64,000 nucleotides of DNA from Streptomyces vietnamensis (GCF_000830005.1 NZ_CP010407.1:4011001-4075000), one strand, 5' to 3'; positions 33,068 through 42,757 are shown, numbered from the stretch's first letter. Numbers and translations: made by a program. The notes: generated by a model not told the origin, from the sequence alone.

Positions 33068-33478
33068 CTAGCGGACTTCCTGGATGCGGATCAGATTGCC
33101 CGCCGGGTCGCGGAACGCGCAGTCGCGGATGCCGTACGGCTGCTCCGTCGGCTCCTGCACGACCTCGGCGTCCGCGGCCCGGACCTTCTCGAAGACGGCG
33201 TCGAGGTTCGGGGTGGCGAGCAGGATCCAGCCGTACGTGCCCTTGGCCATCATCTCGGCGATCGTGCGGCGCTCGTCCTCGGTGACGCCCGGGTCGACCG
33301 CCGGCGGCGCGAGGAGGATCGAGGTGTCCGGCTGTCCCGCCGGTCCGACCGTGATCCACCGCATCTTCCCCTGGCCGACGTCGCTGCGGACCTCGAAGTC
33401 GAGGGCGTCCCGGTAGAAGGCCAGGGAGGCGTCCGGGTCGTCGTGCGGAAGGGCGCTGGTGTGAATGGTGATGTCCAT
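33068..33478 (-). CDS. VOC-fold (glyoxalase-like) protein
   Basis: 136 residues. MDITIHTSALPHDDPDASLA opens; ASLAFYRDALDFEVR is typical; YGIRDCAFRDPAGNLIRIQE is the metal-site end. GTSILLAPP-like and VDPGVTEDERRTIAEMM loops suit drug-binding or lyase members. It is paired with the AraC remnant, an arrangement common in Streptomyces. ATG at 33478 preferred over the longer frame to 33511. Confidence 0.82.
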   Translation of the reverse strand: MDITIHTSALPHDDPDASLAFYRDALDFEVRSDVGQGKMRWITVGPAGQPDTSILLAPPAVDPGVTEDERRTIAEMMAKGTYGWILLATPNLDAVFEKVRAADAEVVQEPTEQPYGIRDCAFRDPAGNLIRIQEVR

Positions 33479-33548
33479 GGACCTCACGCTAGTTCCGGGC
33501 CCCGGTTCCACGCTTCTCGAATCCTGATCGGTGTCGGACGACCTCCCC

Positions 33549-34943
33549 TCAGTGGTGGAATCCCGCGCGGTCGGCGTCCGACGGCACGCCCTTCTCCAGG
33601 CGTTCCAGGCAGCGGCGGATGTCCTGGGCCAGGAGGTCGACCTCGTCGCGGCCGATGCCGTGCCGGATCAGGACGCGCTGGATGACGGTCTCCTGCCGGT
33701 CGGGGGGCAGCGGGTAGGAGGGGACCTGCCAGCCGCGCATCCGGAGCTGGTCGGAGAGGTCGTACAGGCTGAAGCCCGCGCCCTCCGGGTCGGTGAGGGT
33801 GTACGAGACGGCGGGCAGCCCGCCCTGCCCGTCGTAGAGCAGCGTGAACGGGCCCATCTCCGCGATCTGTTCGGCGAGGTACTGGGCGGTCAGCGCGCAC
33901 GCCTCCTGGACGCGCCGGTAGCCGACCCGCCCCAGACGCAGGAAGTTGTAGTACTGGGCGACGATCTCGCCGCCGGGGCGGGAGAAGTTCAGGGCGAACG
34001 TCGGCATGTCGCCGCCCAGGTAGCTCACCCGGAAGACGAGGTCCTCCGGCAGCAGGTCGGCGGTCCGCCACACCGCCCAGCCCACGCCGAGCGGCGCGAG
34101 GCCGAACTTGTGGCCGGAGGCGTTGATGGAGGAGACCCGCGGCAGCCGGAAGTCCCAGACGAGGTCCCGGTGGAGGAACGGGGCGACGAAGCCGCCGCTC
34201 GCCGCGTCGACGTGGATCGGGACGTCGAGCCCCGTCTCCTGCTGGATCCGGTCGAGTTCCGCGGCCAGCTCGGCGACCGGCTCGTAGTCGCAGGTGTAGG
34301 TGACGCCGAGGATCGCGACGACGCCGATGGTGTTCTCGTCGACGTACTCCTTCAGCTGGTGCGGCCGCAGGCCGGTGGCGCCCGGCTCCAGCGGGATCTG
34401 ACGCAGCTCGACGTCGAAGTAGCGGGCGAACTTGTCCCAGCAGATCTGCACGGGCCCGCAGACGAGGTTCGGCCGGTCCGTCGGCTTGCCCTCCTTGCGG
34501 CGCTTCTCCCGCCACCGCCACTTCAGGGCCAGGCCGCCCAGCATGGCGGCCTCGCTGGAGCCGGTGGTGGAGCAGCCGATCGCGGTGCCCTCGCCGGTCG
34601 CGCTCCCGGGGGCGTTCCACAGGTCGGCCAGGATGTTCACGCACCGCGACTCGATCTCGGCGGTCTGCGGGTACTCGTCCTTGTCGATCATGTTCTTGTC
34701 GAGGCACTCGTCCATCAGCCGGCGGACCTCGTCGTCCGTCCACGTCGTGCAGAACGTCGCGAGGTTCTGCGCCGAGTTGCCGTCGAGCAGCAGCTCGTTG
34801 TGAAGCATCGCGTAGACGACCGCGGGGATGTTCGGCTCTTCCGGCATCCGGTGCTTCGGCAGGACCCGCTCGCTCAGCGCCGACGCGAACACGTCGGTGG
34901 CCGCGTCGGCACTCTTCGGGGCCTTCATCTCATGGAGCGCCAC
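33549..34943 (-). CDS. gadB: Glutamate decarboxylase
   Basis: 464 residues, the family length. PLP-dependent fold: CSTTGSSEAAMLGGLALKWR near 124, PIHVDAASGGFVAPFL near 230, and INASGHKFGLAPLGVGW near 258 with the PLP lysine. The enzyme turns glutamate to GABA plus CO2, consuming a proton. GTG at 34943 with AAGGGG upstream; the frame continues to 34988 but without a site. A permease of GadC type lies 3 kb away at 38183. Confidence 0.9.
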   Translation of the reverse strand: MALHEMKAPKSADAATDVFASALSERVLPKHRMPEEPNIPAVVYAMLHNELLLDGNSAQNLATFCTTWTDDEVRRLMDECLDKNMIDKDEYPQTAEIESRCVNILADLWNAPGSATGEGTAIGCSTTGSSEAAMLGGLALKWRWREKRRKEGKPTDRPNLVCGPVQICWDKFARYFDVELRQIPLEPGATGLRPHQLKEYVDENTIGVVAILGVTYTCDYEPVAELAAELDRIQQETGLDVPIHVDAASGGFVAPFLHRDLVWDFRLPRVSSINASGHKFGLAPLGVGWAVWRTADLLPEDLVFRVSYLGGDMPTFALNFSRPGGEIVAQYYNFLRLGRVGYRRVQEACALTAQYLAEQIAEMGPFTLLYDGQGGLPAVSYTLTDPEGAGFSLYDLSDQLRMRGWQVPSYPLPPDRQETVIQRVLIRHGIGRDEVDLLAQDIRRCLERLEKGVPSDADRAGFHH

Positions 34944-35130
34944 AGTTTCCCCTTCGATCAGCGGTCTCGTCGACAGTCCTCTCATCAACCCACGGGGCCG
35001 GGCAGGGCGCCCGGCAGCGGCCGCGACCGTTGACCCACCCGGGTGAGGGGGCCGCCGAGGCCCTGTCCTGCGGCTCCCACGACCAGTACGTTCCGGACGA
35101 AGTGGATCATCACGGGAAGGCCTTCACCAC

Positions 35131-35919
35131 ATGACCCCTCGCACCATCAGCCGCTCCGACCGACAGGACGCCGCCGCCTCCGACGCCGCCGCCGATGCCT
35201 TCGCTGCCGACGCCGACGCCGACGCCTTCGAGTCCTACGACGACCTCCCCGAGCGCCTCATCGGCTACCCGGCCGTCTTCCACGCCCTCGGCATCGGCTC
35301 CTCCGCCGTCCGTACGGTCCTGGACTACGGCTGCGGGCCCGGCAAGGTCGCCACCCGTGTCGTCGAGGCCTCCGACGCGCGCGTGGTGGCCGTCGACCGC
35401 TCGTCCCGCATGCTGGAGATCGCCCGTGAGCGGCGCCCGCACCCGCGGATCGACTACCGGCTGAGCGACGACGGCGGTCTCGGCCTCCTCGCCGACGGTT
35501 CCGTCGACGCCGCCATGGCCTGCTTCGTCTTCACCACCACCGGAGACATCGCCGACCTGCACGAGATCGCCGCCGAGGCGCACCGCGTGCTGCGCCCCGG
35601 TGGCCGGTTCGCCGTGCTGGACGCCAACCCCCGCACCACGGGCATCCGGTTCTCCACCTTCCGCAGCGGCGAGCCGGGGCGCGTCTACACGAAGGGCGAG
35701 CGGCGGCGGTCGCGCCGGGAGCGGCCCGGTGGCGAGGCCCCGCTGGAGCTGGTCGACCACCACTGGCCGTGCCAGACGTACCTCGACGTCCTCGGCAAGG
35801 CCGGGTTCACCGACCTGGACCTCCACGAGCCCGTCCTCACCCACCGGTCGGCGCAGCTGGGGAGCGATCCGGCGGAGGCCGGGCACCCGCCGTTCCTCGT
35901 GGTGTCGGGGGTCAAGTGA
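35131..35919 (+). CDS. Class I SAM-dependent methyltransferase
   Basis: 262 residues. An Ala/Asp-rich start (ASDAAADAFAADADADAF) precedes the Rossmann core: VRTVLDYGCGPGKVATRVVE near 66, VVAVDRSSRMLEIA near 90, and EIAAEAHRVLRPGGRFAVLD near 145. Substrate unknown. It lacks obvious partners. Confidence 0.83.
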   Translation: MTPRTISRSDRQDAAASDAAADAFAADADADAFESYDDLPERLIGYPAVFHALGIGSSAVRTVLDYGCGPGKVATRVVEASDARVVAVDRSSRMLEIARERRPHPRIDYRLSDDGGLGLLADGSVDAAMACFVFTTTGDIADLHEIAAEAHRVLRPGGRFAVLDANPRTTGIRFSTFRSGEPGRVYTKGERRRSRRERPGGEAPLELVDHHWPCQTYLDVLGKAGFTDLDLHEPVLTHRSAQLGSDPAEAGHPPFLVVSGVK

Positions 35920-35952
35920 CGGGCGTGCCCCCGGCCGGCCGCCGGCCGGCCG

Positions 35953-36321
35953 TCAGCTGTCGGAGTAGCTGAAGTCCCCCACGGTCCAGGCGCTGACGTC
36001 CGCGATCGCGACGCGGTACATCCCGCCGGTCTCGGGCATGCCCACCGTGCCCTGGAGGATGCGGGCGAGGTGGAAGTGGAGGTGGGTGGGGGGCTCCACG
36101 GTCTTCAGCTCCTCCCGTACGGGGGAGAAGACGCCGGAGAACTCGCCCAGCTGCGCCGAGTCCGTCAGGACCTCCGACACGCGCTGTCTCCACAGGGCTT
36201 CCGGTGCGAGGCGCCCGGTGATGACCACTCCCCCCGCGACCACGGTGAGGGACATCTGATTGCTCCGCCCGGACTCCACGGTGGCGGCGACGTCGACGAG
36301 CAGCTCGTCAGGGATCGACAT
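35953..36321 (-). CDS. GvpU-like small protein
   Basis: 122 residues: NQMSLTVVAGGVVITGRLAP, then PTHLHFHLARILQGTVGMPE and GMYRVAIADVSAWTVGDFSY. The strand-rich layout resembles the accessory gas-vesicle protein GvpU found in Streptomyces, but no other gvp gene is nearby. Call is tentative. Confidence 0.45.
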   Translation of the reverse strand: MSIPDELLVDVAATVESGRSNQMSLTVVAGGVVITGRLAPEALWRQRVSEVLTDSAQLGEFSGVFSPVREELKTVEPPTHLHFHLARILQGTVGMPETGGMYRVAIADVSAWTVGDFSYSDS

Positions 36322-36375
36322 GGAAGCCGATTCTAAGGGGCGTCTCGCCGATCGGGCCGGATCAGGGAGCGGCTT

Positions 36376-36990
36376 CTAGAGGGGCGCGGTGTCGTCCGCC
36401 GGGAAGGCGGGGCCGTGGCCGGGGACGATGACGTCGGCGGCGGCGAGGACGCGGAGGCGCGAGTCCCGCAGGACCGTGCGGTCGGGGGCGACCGGGTCCT
36501 CGACGGGGCCGTCGGGCCGCCACCAGAGGTCGCCCACGAAGGCGACGACGCCCTCGCCGGTGCCGGCGAGGAGGGTGATGTCCTCGGGGCTGTGGCCGGG
36601 GGTACGGATCAGGCGCAGCGACGGGGTGAGCTCGTGGCCCTCGGCGTCGCGGTCGGTCCACTGGTCGTCCTGGTAGATCGCCTTGTGGTCGTGGACGCGG
36701 GCCCGGCCGAAGAGGCCGACGTTCATGGTGTTGTCGGGGTGGTGGTGGCTCAGCACGACGTCGGTGATGTCGTCGGGGCCGAGGCCGAGCGCGGCGAGCG
36801 GTCCGAGGATCCGGTCGCGGCCGGCGACCATGCCGGGGTCGACGATCACGTGCCGGTCGCCGTCGTGGACGTACGAGACGGTGGCGGCGACCCCGGGTCC
36901 GGTGGAGAGGGTGTAGCCGGTGGTCAGGATCGTGTGGGCGGCGGTGCGGGTGCGGGGGGCGTCGGTGCGGGTGTTCTGCGTCGTCGTCAT
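36376..36990 (-). CDS. Metallo-beta-lactamase-fold hydrolase
   Basis: 204 residues. The motif LSHHHPDNTMNVGL near 80 replaces the usual HxHxDH with H-H-H-P-D-N; TPGHSPEDITLL near 130 and VPGHGPAFPAD near 190 are the later metal sites. A hydrolase or dioxygenase of the short MBL type. The changed first metal box (P-D-N for D-H) suggests altered or lost metal binding at one site. Confidence 0.8.
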   Translation of the reverse strand: MTTTQNTRTDAPRTRTAAHTILTTGYTLSTGPGVAATVSYVHDGDRHVIVDPGMVAGRDRILGPLAALGLGPDDITDVVLSHHHPDNTMNVGLFGRARVHDHKAIYQDDQWTDRDAEGHELTPSLRLIRTPGHSPEDITLLAGTGEGVVAFVGDLWWRPDGPVEDPVAPDRTVLRDSRLRVLAAADVIVPGHGPAFPADDTAPL

Positions 36991-37083
36991 GCCCCAAGTC
37001 TTCTGCGGGGCGGGGACCTTCACGAGTGGCCGTGCTGCCACTGATCGCGGGAATCGTGCCACCCCGTGTGCCACACTCCGCTC

Positions 37084-38037
37084 GTGCCCTTTCCCACCGT
37101 CGCCGCCTACGCCCCGCACGGCGTCGGCATGCTCGGTGCCGGGATCGTCTCCGAGGTGTTCGACGCGCGCGGACAGGGCCTGCCCGCCTTCGACTTCGCG
37201 CTCTGCACCGACCGGCCCGGCCGGGTCCGCACCGATGTCGGGCTGCCGCTGGTGGTCGACCACGGCCTGGACCGCCTGGCCGGCGCCGACCTGGTGATCG
37301 CCCTGCCGTGGGCCGATTTCCGTACGCCCCCGGCCCCCGCCGTGCTCGACGCGCTGGCCGCCGCGCACGCGCGCGGGGCGCTGGTCGCGGCCCACTGCGT
37401 CGGGGCGTTCGCGCTCGCCGCGGCCGGGCTGCTCGACGGGCGGCGGGCCACCACCCACTGGCGGTTCGCCGGGCTCCTCGCGGAACGGCATCCGGAGGTC
37501 ACCGTCGAGCCCGACGCCCTCTACGTCGACCAGGGCACGGTCGTCACCGGCGCGGGCGCCGCCGCCGGCTTCGACCTGTGCCTGCACCTGCTGCGGCGGG
37601 AGTACGGGGCGACCACGGCGAACGCCATCGCGCGGGACCTGGTGCTGCCGTCCCACCGCGACGGCGGCCAGGCCCAGTACCTGGCGACGCCCGTGCCCGA
37701 GGACAGCCGGGACGAGCGGCTCACCGAGGTCCTCGCCTGGGCCCGGGAGAACCTCCACGAGCCGCTGCCCGTCGCCGAGCTGGCCCGCAGGGCGCTGATG
37801 AGCCGCCGTTCCTTCGCCCGCCGGTTCGCGGCCTCGACCGGCACGACCCCGCACGCCTGGCTGCTCGGGCTGCGCCTGAGCCGCGCCGAGGAGCTCCTGG
37901 AGACGACGGAGCTCCCGGTGGAGGAGATCGCCCGCGCGGTCGGCTTCGGCAGCGCGGCGGTGCTCCGCGCCCAGTTCGTCCGCCGCCGCGGCGTGCCCCC
38001 GCGCGCGTACCGCCGCTCCTTCAGCCGTACGCCCTGA
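37084..38037 (+). CDS. GlxA-family (DJ-1/AraC) transcriptional regulator
   Basis: 317 residues. An N-terminal DJ-1/PfpI-like domain (GALVAAHCVGAFALAAAGLL with the nucleophile-position Cys near residue 104) is joined to a full AraC DNA-binding domain (LPVAELARRALMSRRSFARR near 225, EEIARAVGFGSAAVLRAQFV near 280). Likely a transcriptional activator sensing a small molecule. GTG at 37084 chosen; GTG at 37066 also possible. Divergent from the MBL gene, with about 90 bp between. Confidence 0.85.
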   Translation: MPFPTVAAYAPHGVGMLGAGIVSEVFDARGQGLPAFDFALCTDRPGRVRTDVGLPLVVDHGLDRLAGADLVIALPWADFRTPPAPAVLDALAAAHARGALVAAHCVGAFALAAAGLLDGRRATTHWRFAGLLAERHPEVTVEPDALYVDQGTVVTGAGAAAGFDLCLHLLRREYGATTANAIARDLVLPSHRDGGQAQYLATPVPEDSRDERLTEVLAWARENLHEPLPVAELARRALMSRRSFARRFAASTGTTPHAWLLGLRLSRAEELLETTELPVEEIARAVGFGSAAVLRAQFVRRRGVPPRAYRRSFSRTP

Positions 38038-38182
38038 GGCCCCGTGCACCTCTGGGGCACGGGGGACACGTACGCCCTGACGGGTGGCCAAGGCCCGTCC
38101 CCCGTACGGCCGATACCGGTTGCCGGGCCCCCAGGGCCGTTCAAGGCTGAACCGACGTCCTACGTACGTGCGGGAGGGCCCC

Positions 38183-39661
38183 TTGAGCAGCATCGACACA
38201 CCGGCCGAAGTCCCCAGGCCGCGGGCCGCGGTGCAGACCGCCGCGCCCAGCACCATGACCTGGGTGACGCTCGCCCTGATGACGACCGCGTCGGTCGCGA
38301 GCCTGCGGGCCGCGCCGACGATGGCCGTCTACGGCCTGGCCTGCGTCTTCCTCTACCTCGTCCCGGCGATCGTGTTCCTGCTGCCGACCGCCCTGGTGTC
38401 TGCGGAGCTCGCCTCCGGCTGGAGCGGCGGCGTCTACCGCTGGGTCGCCGAGGGCCTCTCCAAGCCGCTCGGATTCCTCGCGGTCTGGTGCCAGTTCGCG
38501 ATGACGATCTTCTACTATCCGAGCCTGCTGGCCTTCGTGGCCTCGACCATCGCGTACGTCATCGATCCGTCCCTCGCCTCCAACGGCGTCTACACGGCGA
38601 TCGTCATCATGGTCCTGTACTGGACCGGCGTCTGGGTCTCCTCGCGCGGCACCAAGGCCCTGGCGGGACTGTCCAGTTGGGGTCTCATCATCGGCACGCT
38701 CGTGCCCGGCACGATCCTCGTCGTCCTCGGCATGGTCTTCCTCGGACAGGGCAACCCGTCCGCCGCGCCGATGGACGCCGGTCACCTGCTGCCGGAGTGG
38801 ACCGGACTCGCCAGCCTGGTCCTGATCGTCAACAACTTCCTGTCGTACTCCGGCATGGAGATGAACGCGGTGCACGTCTCCTCGCTGAAGAACCCGGCGA
38901 AGGAGTACCCGAAGTCGATGTTCCTGGCGATGGGCCTCGTCCTGCTGATCTTCATCCTGCCCGCCCTGGCCATCAGCTGGGTCGTGCCGGCCGATCAGCT
39001 CAGCCTCACCGCCGGCGTGATGCAGGCCTTCGACGCCTTCTTCTCGTACTTCGACGTCGGCTGGATGACCCCGATCGCCGCCGTCATGCTGATCTCCGCC
39101 TCCCTGGCCGGCATGCTGACCTGGCTCGCCGGGCCGTCCAAGGGCCTCCTGGAGATCTCCCGCCAGGAGGGCTACCTGCCGCCGTTCCTGCAGAAGCTCA
39201 ACAAGTTCGGCATCCAGCAGAACATCCTGGTCACCCAGGGCATCGTGACCTCGGCCATCGCCCTGATGTACGCGCTCATCCCGAACGTGTCGAGCGTCTA
39301 CTGGATCTTCTCCACGATCACCACGCAGGTGTACCTCATCGTGTACCTGCTGATGTTCGCCGCCGCGATGCGGCTGCGGAAGACCCGGCCCGACCACCCC
39401 CGCGGCTACCGGGTGCCCGCCCTGGGCCTGGTGTGCACCGTGGGTCTGCTCGCCTCGCTCGCGGCGCTCGCCATCGGATTCGTACCGCCCTCCCAGTTCG
39501 GCGGCGGCAGCGTCTGGTCGTACGTCCTCTTCATCGCCTGCGGCCTGCTCGTCCTCGGCTTCCTGATCCCGTGGCTCTTCCTGAGGTTCCGCAAGCCGGA
39601 CTGGCGCACCGCCACCGCCACCGCCGCCCCCGGCGCTTCGAGCGAGGGAGACCGGGCATGA
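38183..39661 (+). CDS. Amino acid permease, GadC/GABA-antiporter-like (APC family)
   Basis: 492 residues, about 12 hydrophobic helices. The start of the transport core (TMTWVTLALMTTASVASLRA) and LEISRQEGYLPPFLQKLNKF near 325 are typical of glutamate/GABA antiporter-type APC carriers. With gadB at 33549, a glutamate-in, GABA-out cycle is plausible. TTG start at 38183 with GGGAGG upstream. It overlaps the next gene (ATGA), which overlaps the ThrE gene (GTGA): a three-gene operon. Confidence 0.82.
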   Translation: MSSIDTPAEVPRPRAAVQTAAPSTMTWVTLALMTTASVASLRAAPTMAVYGLACVFLYLVPAIVFLLPTALVSAELASGWSGGVYRWVAEGLSKPLGFLAVWCQFAMTIFYYPSLLAFVASTIAYVIDPSLASNGVYTAIVIMVLYWTGVWVSSRGTKALAGLSSWGLIIGTLVPGTILVVLGMVFLGQGNPSAAPMDAGHLLPEWTGLASLVLIVNNFLSYSGMEMNAVHVSSLKNPAKEYPKSMFLAMGLVLLIFILPALAISWVVPADQLSLTAGVMQAFDAFFSYFDVGWMTPIAAVMLISASLAGMLTWLAGPSKGLLEISRQEGYLPPFLQKLNKFGIQQNILVTQGIVTSAIALMYALIPNVSSVYWIFSTITTQVYLIVYLLMFAAAMRLRKTRPDHPRGYRVPALGLVCTVGLLASLAALAIGFVPPSQFGGGSVWSYVLFIACGLLVLGFLIPWLFLRFRKPDWRTATATAAPGASSEGDRA

Positions 39662-40095
39662 GCCCCACCCGTTTCGCCTCCGAGCACAAGTGGATCTACT
39701 GGGGCGCGATCGTGCTCCTCGTCGGCCTCGCCGTCACCGGAGTCATCCGGTACGCGAGCGTGAAGAAGAACAACGAGACGCACGCCAAGTCCGAGCAGCT
39801 CCAGGAGGAGCTGGTGAAGGCCGGATACCCCTCCCCCGACACCGACACCGTCCAGCAGCTGCTCGGCACCGACGGCGGCCCGGTCTGCGAGGACCCGGGC
39901 GGCGCCCTCAACACGGCGCTGTGGAAGATCCAGCAGGCCAACGGCGCCACGGGCCCCGGCATGCGGCCCGTCATCTCCGACACCAGGGCCGTCCAGGCCG
40001 AGCGGATCGTCCTCCAGGTCTACTGCCCGGACAAGCTCGACGACTTCGACGAAGACCTGAAGGACCTCAAGACCGACGACACCGTCCGCCGGTGA
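39658..40095 (+). CDS. Small membrane-anchored protein of the permease operon
   Basis: 145 residues, family not recognised. One membrane helix (WIYWGAIVLLVGLAVTGVIR near 12-31) precedes an outer domain with two Cys (GGPVCEDPG and LQVYCPDKLDD), probably one disulfide. Coupled to the permease by ATGA, and to the ThrE gene by GTGA, so it may be an accessory subunit of either transporter. Confidence 0.65.
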   Translation: MSPTRFASEHKWIYWGAIVLLVGLAVTGVIRYASVKKNNETHAKSEQLQEELVKAGYPSPDTDTVQQLLGTDGGPVCEDPGGALNTALWKIQQANGATGPGMRPVISDTRAVQAERIVLQVYCPDKLDDFDEDLKDLKTDDTVRR

Positions 40096-41468
40096 CGGGC
40101 GGCCCCGAGCCCGAGCCCGAGCACGCCCTCGATCCCGGCCCTGGTCCTGGTCCTGGGCGCGGTCCTGGTCCCGGGCGCGGTCCCGACGCCGGTCCCGGCC
40201 ACGGTCCCCACGCCGCCCCTGGGCACGGGCCCTACGCCGACCCCGGGCACGGCCCCGGCGCCCTGCACGACTTCCTCCGTGAACTCACGCGGTTCATGCT
40301 GACGTTCAGCGGGGAGGGCGCCGAGGGCGTCGACCGGGTCGTCCGGGGCGTCGCCCGTACGTACGGCGGCCGTGCCGAGACCGTGCTCGTCGCGGACGGC
40401 GCCGTGCTCTCCGTGACCGCCGGGGGCCGCACGCTCACCTCGACCGTCACCGCCTTCCCCGACGTCGCCCGGCTCGACCGGGCCGTCGCCCTCAAGGAGT
40501 TCGTCGAGCGCGTACGGGACACCCGGCCGCCCCTGCCCGAGGCGATGGCCGGCCTGCGGCGGGTCGAGACGCTGCCCGCCACCGCGCCGCGCTGGGCCCG
40601 GGGCGTCGGCATCGTGCTGTTCTCCGTCGGCTTCGCGCCCGCCGTGCAGCCGACCTGGTACGAGATCGGCAGCACCGCCCTCCTCGCCGCCCTGGTCGCG
40701 ACACTGACCGTCCTGTCGGACCGGCGGCCGCGCCTCGCCCGCGTCCTGCCGCTGCTCGCCGCCTCCCTGGTCTCGCTGGTGACCCTGGGGCTGCTCCAGC
40801 CGGGCCAGGACCACGGCGGACCGGTGCTGATCATGCTTCCGGCGCTGTTCTTCTTCGTGCCCGGCGACCTGCTGAGCGCGGCCACCGCCGAACTCGTCGG
40901 CGGCTTCCTGTCGACCGGCGCCGTCCGCCTCGTCTACGCCCTCGTCCTGCTCCTCCAGCTGTACGTGGGCGTCCTCCTGGGCGTGGCCGTCACCGGCACG
41001 CCGACGAGCGCGCTCCTCGACACGGCGCAGGACGCGGACCTGTCCCGGTGGGTGATCGTCGGGAGCTGGGCCGTCTTCACTGCGGGCCTGTTCCTGGCCT
41101 TCGGGGTGCCGTGGCGGCTCGCGGGCTGGGTGACGGGGCTCGTGTACCTGTCGCTCGGCGTCCAGGCGGCGGGCACGGCCCTGGTCGGCGAGGTCGCCGG
41201 CACCTTCGTCGCCGCGACGGCCCTCGCCGTCGCGGCGGACCTGCTGTCCCGGCCGGTCGGGCGGCCGCCCAGGCTCGTCCTCTTCCTGGGCGGCTTCTTC
41301 ACCCTCACCGTCGGCTCGCTGGGCCTGCGGGCGCTCACCTCCCTGGCGGGCGGCCACGTCCTGCACGGCTTCCACGACCTCATGGACTTCGTCACGATCG
41401 TCACGACGATCGCGGTCGGGCTCCTGGCGGGGGCGGCGCTCGTACCGGGGCGGGGCTATCGGGCCTGA
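40092..41468 (+). CDS. ThrE-family threonine/serine exporter-like protein
   Basis: 458 residues. A Gly/Pro/His low-complexity start (about 1-50, repeats of PGHGP) is followed by the ThrE N-terminal domain (RFMLTFSGEGAEGVDRVVRG near 65) and about ten hydrophobic helices. In ThrE relatives the first domain is cytoplasmic and the rest exports Thr or Ser. The repeat start could be a mis-set start; ATG at 40296 (MLTFSGEG) would remove it. The last 13 bp overlap the convergent gene. Confidence 0.75.
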   Translation: MTGGPEPEPEHALDPGPGPGPGRGPGPGRGPDAGPGHGPHAAPGHGPYADPGHGPGALHDFLRELTRFMLTFSGEGAEGVDRVVRGVARTYGGRAETVLVADGAVLSVTAGGRTLTSTVTAFPDVARLDRAVALKEFVERVRDTRPPLPEAMAGLRRVETLPATAPRWARGVGIVLFSVGFAPAVQPTWYEIGSTALLAALVATLTVLSDRRPRLARVLPLLAASLVSLVTLGLLQPGQDHGGPVLIMLPALFFFVPGDLLSAATAELVGGFLSTGAVRLVYALVLLLQLYVGVLLGVAVTGTPTSALLDTAQDADLSRWVIVGSWAVFTAGLFLAFGVPWRLAGWVTGLVYLSLGVQAAGTALVGEVAGTFVAATALAVAADLLSRPVGRPPRLVLFLGGFFTLTVGSLGLRALTSLAGGHVLHGFHDLMDFVTIVTTIAVGLLAGAALVPGRGYRA

Positions 41469-42757
41469 GAGGCCTTGGGTTCCTCGGACTCCGCCGGCCC
41501 CTCCGCCAGGAAGGCCACCACCGCGAGCACGAGGAGCAGGACGAGAACGACCCCCACGATGACCCAGGCGGTGGGGTGGGGCCAGAAGACGACGGCGGCG
41601 GCCGCCCCGGCGACGAGGATCCAGGTGATCCAGGTGCGGTAGCGCTGGACGAACGGGCCCACCGGGCCGAGGCGCATGCCCGCGTGGTCGGCGAAGGACC
41701 GGCTCGCGTCGATCCCGGAGTGCCAGAAGCCCCGGACGAGGACGGCGGGGCGGCTGGGGCCGGAGAGCCAGGCGGCGAGGGCGACGACGATGCCCAGGGT
41801 CGCGTACACCCGTACCGAGGTGCGGAGGAAGCGGATCAGGGTGTCGTAGATGGAACTCGCCGCGCCCGGGGAGACGTTGGCGGGCAGGGCGTTCAGATAG
41901 ACCGTACGGAAGACGGTGAGGGCCACGCCGAGGACGATCGCCGCGAAGGCGACGCCGAGTCCCGCGGCGACCAGGGTGCGGCGGCGCCGCCCCGCGAGCA
42001 GCACACCGCCGGCGACGAGCAGGATCGCGATGACCGGCAGCCACACGCCCATCGTCTGGAGCAGCGCGAAGCCGGTCTTCACCTTGCCGATGTCCTCGGA
42101 CTTGACCACGGTGAAGTCGGTGTGGATCTCGGGGATCTTGGCGGCGACGTCCAGGCCGGAGTCGACGAGCCGTTGCTTCACCCGGTCGATCACGGGCGCC
42201 AGGTCGATGGTGACCGTGTTCGTCTCGATCTTCACGGCCCCCTCGTCGCTGCCGGTCAGGGCGCGGTCGAGGGAGGTGTGGATGGCCCGGTTGGCGTCGG
42301 TCCAGATCGTCTGGAAGGCCGGGGAGGCGACGACGTCCTGCGCCCGCTCGTGGACGAAGCTGCCGACCGCGCTCTCCAGGGAGCCGCCCAGCTTGCCGAG
42401 GGCCTTGGCCGCCAGGGGCCGCTGGTCGGGCGCGACGCCCTCCAGGAGGGACTGCAGGTCGATGTGCTCCATGACGGCGTTCGTCACCCGGTTGGCGACG
42501 GCGGCCTGGATGTCCGGGTCCGAGGCGAGCGGCTTGACCGTCTGCACGTAGCGGTCGGTGTCGCCGATGAGGTCCGCGGTCCAGGTGGAGACGATGCCGA
42601 GCGGGACGAGGACGCAGCCGATGACGATGAGCAGGGCGGAGAAGAAGGAGCGGACGCGGTGGTGGGGTGGTCTGGCGGTCGCCTTCTCCGCTTCCAGCGC
42701 GGCCACCCGGGCCCGCAGTGCGGAGAGTTCGTCGCCATTGGCACCGGCAGCGTCCAT
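41456..42757 (-). CDS. Multi-pass membrane protein with a large outer loop
   Basis: 433 residues, unknown family. A short coiled coil (ELSALRARVAALEAEKA) and a membrane helix near 40-62 precede a soluble domain of about 200 residues (DIQAAVANRVTNAVMEHIDL), then helices near 265, 290, 335, 390 and 410. The topology resembles integral membrane proteins of actinomycetes without known role. ATG at 42757. Confidence 0.65.
   Translation of the reverse strand: MDAAGANGDELSALRARVAALEAEKATARPPHHRVRSFFSALLIVIGCVLVPLGIVSTWTADLIGDTDRYVQTVKPLASDPDIQAAVANRVTNAVMEHIDLQSLLEGVAPDQRPLAAKALGKLGGSLESAVGSFVHERAQDVVASPAFQTIWTDANRAIHTSLDRALTGSDEGAVKIETNTVTIDLAPVIDRVKQRLVDSGLDVAAKIPEIHTDFTVVKSEDIGKVKTGFALLQTMGVWLPVIAILLVAGGVLLAGRRRRTLVAAGLGVAFAAIVLGVALTVFRTVYLNALPANVSPGAASSIYDTLIRFLRTSVRVYATLGIVVALAAWLSGPSRPAVLVRGFWHSGIDASRSFADHAGMRLGPVGPFVQRYRTWITWILVAGAAAAVVFWPHPTAWVIVGVVLVLLLVLAVVAFLAEGPAESEEPKASQAR

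Noticed and set aside
35953..36321. A gas-vesicle gene cluster
   Set aside because: Only one GvpU-like gene; no gvpA, gvpF, gvpL or other gvp genes in the window.
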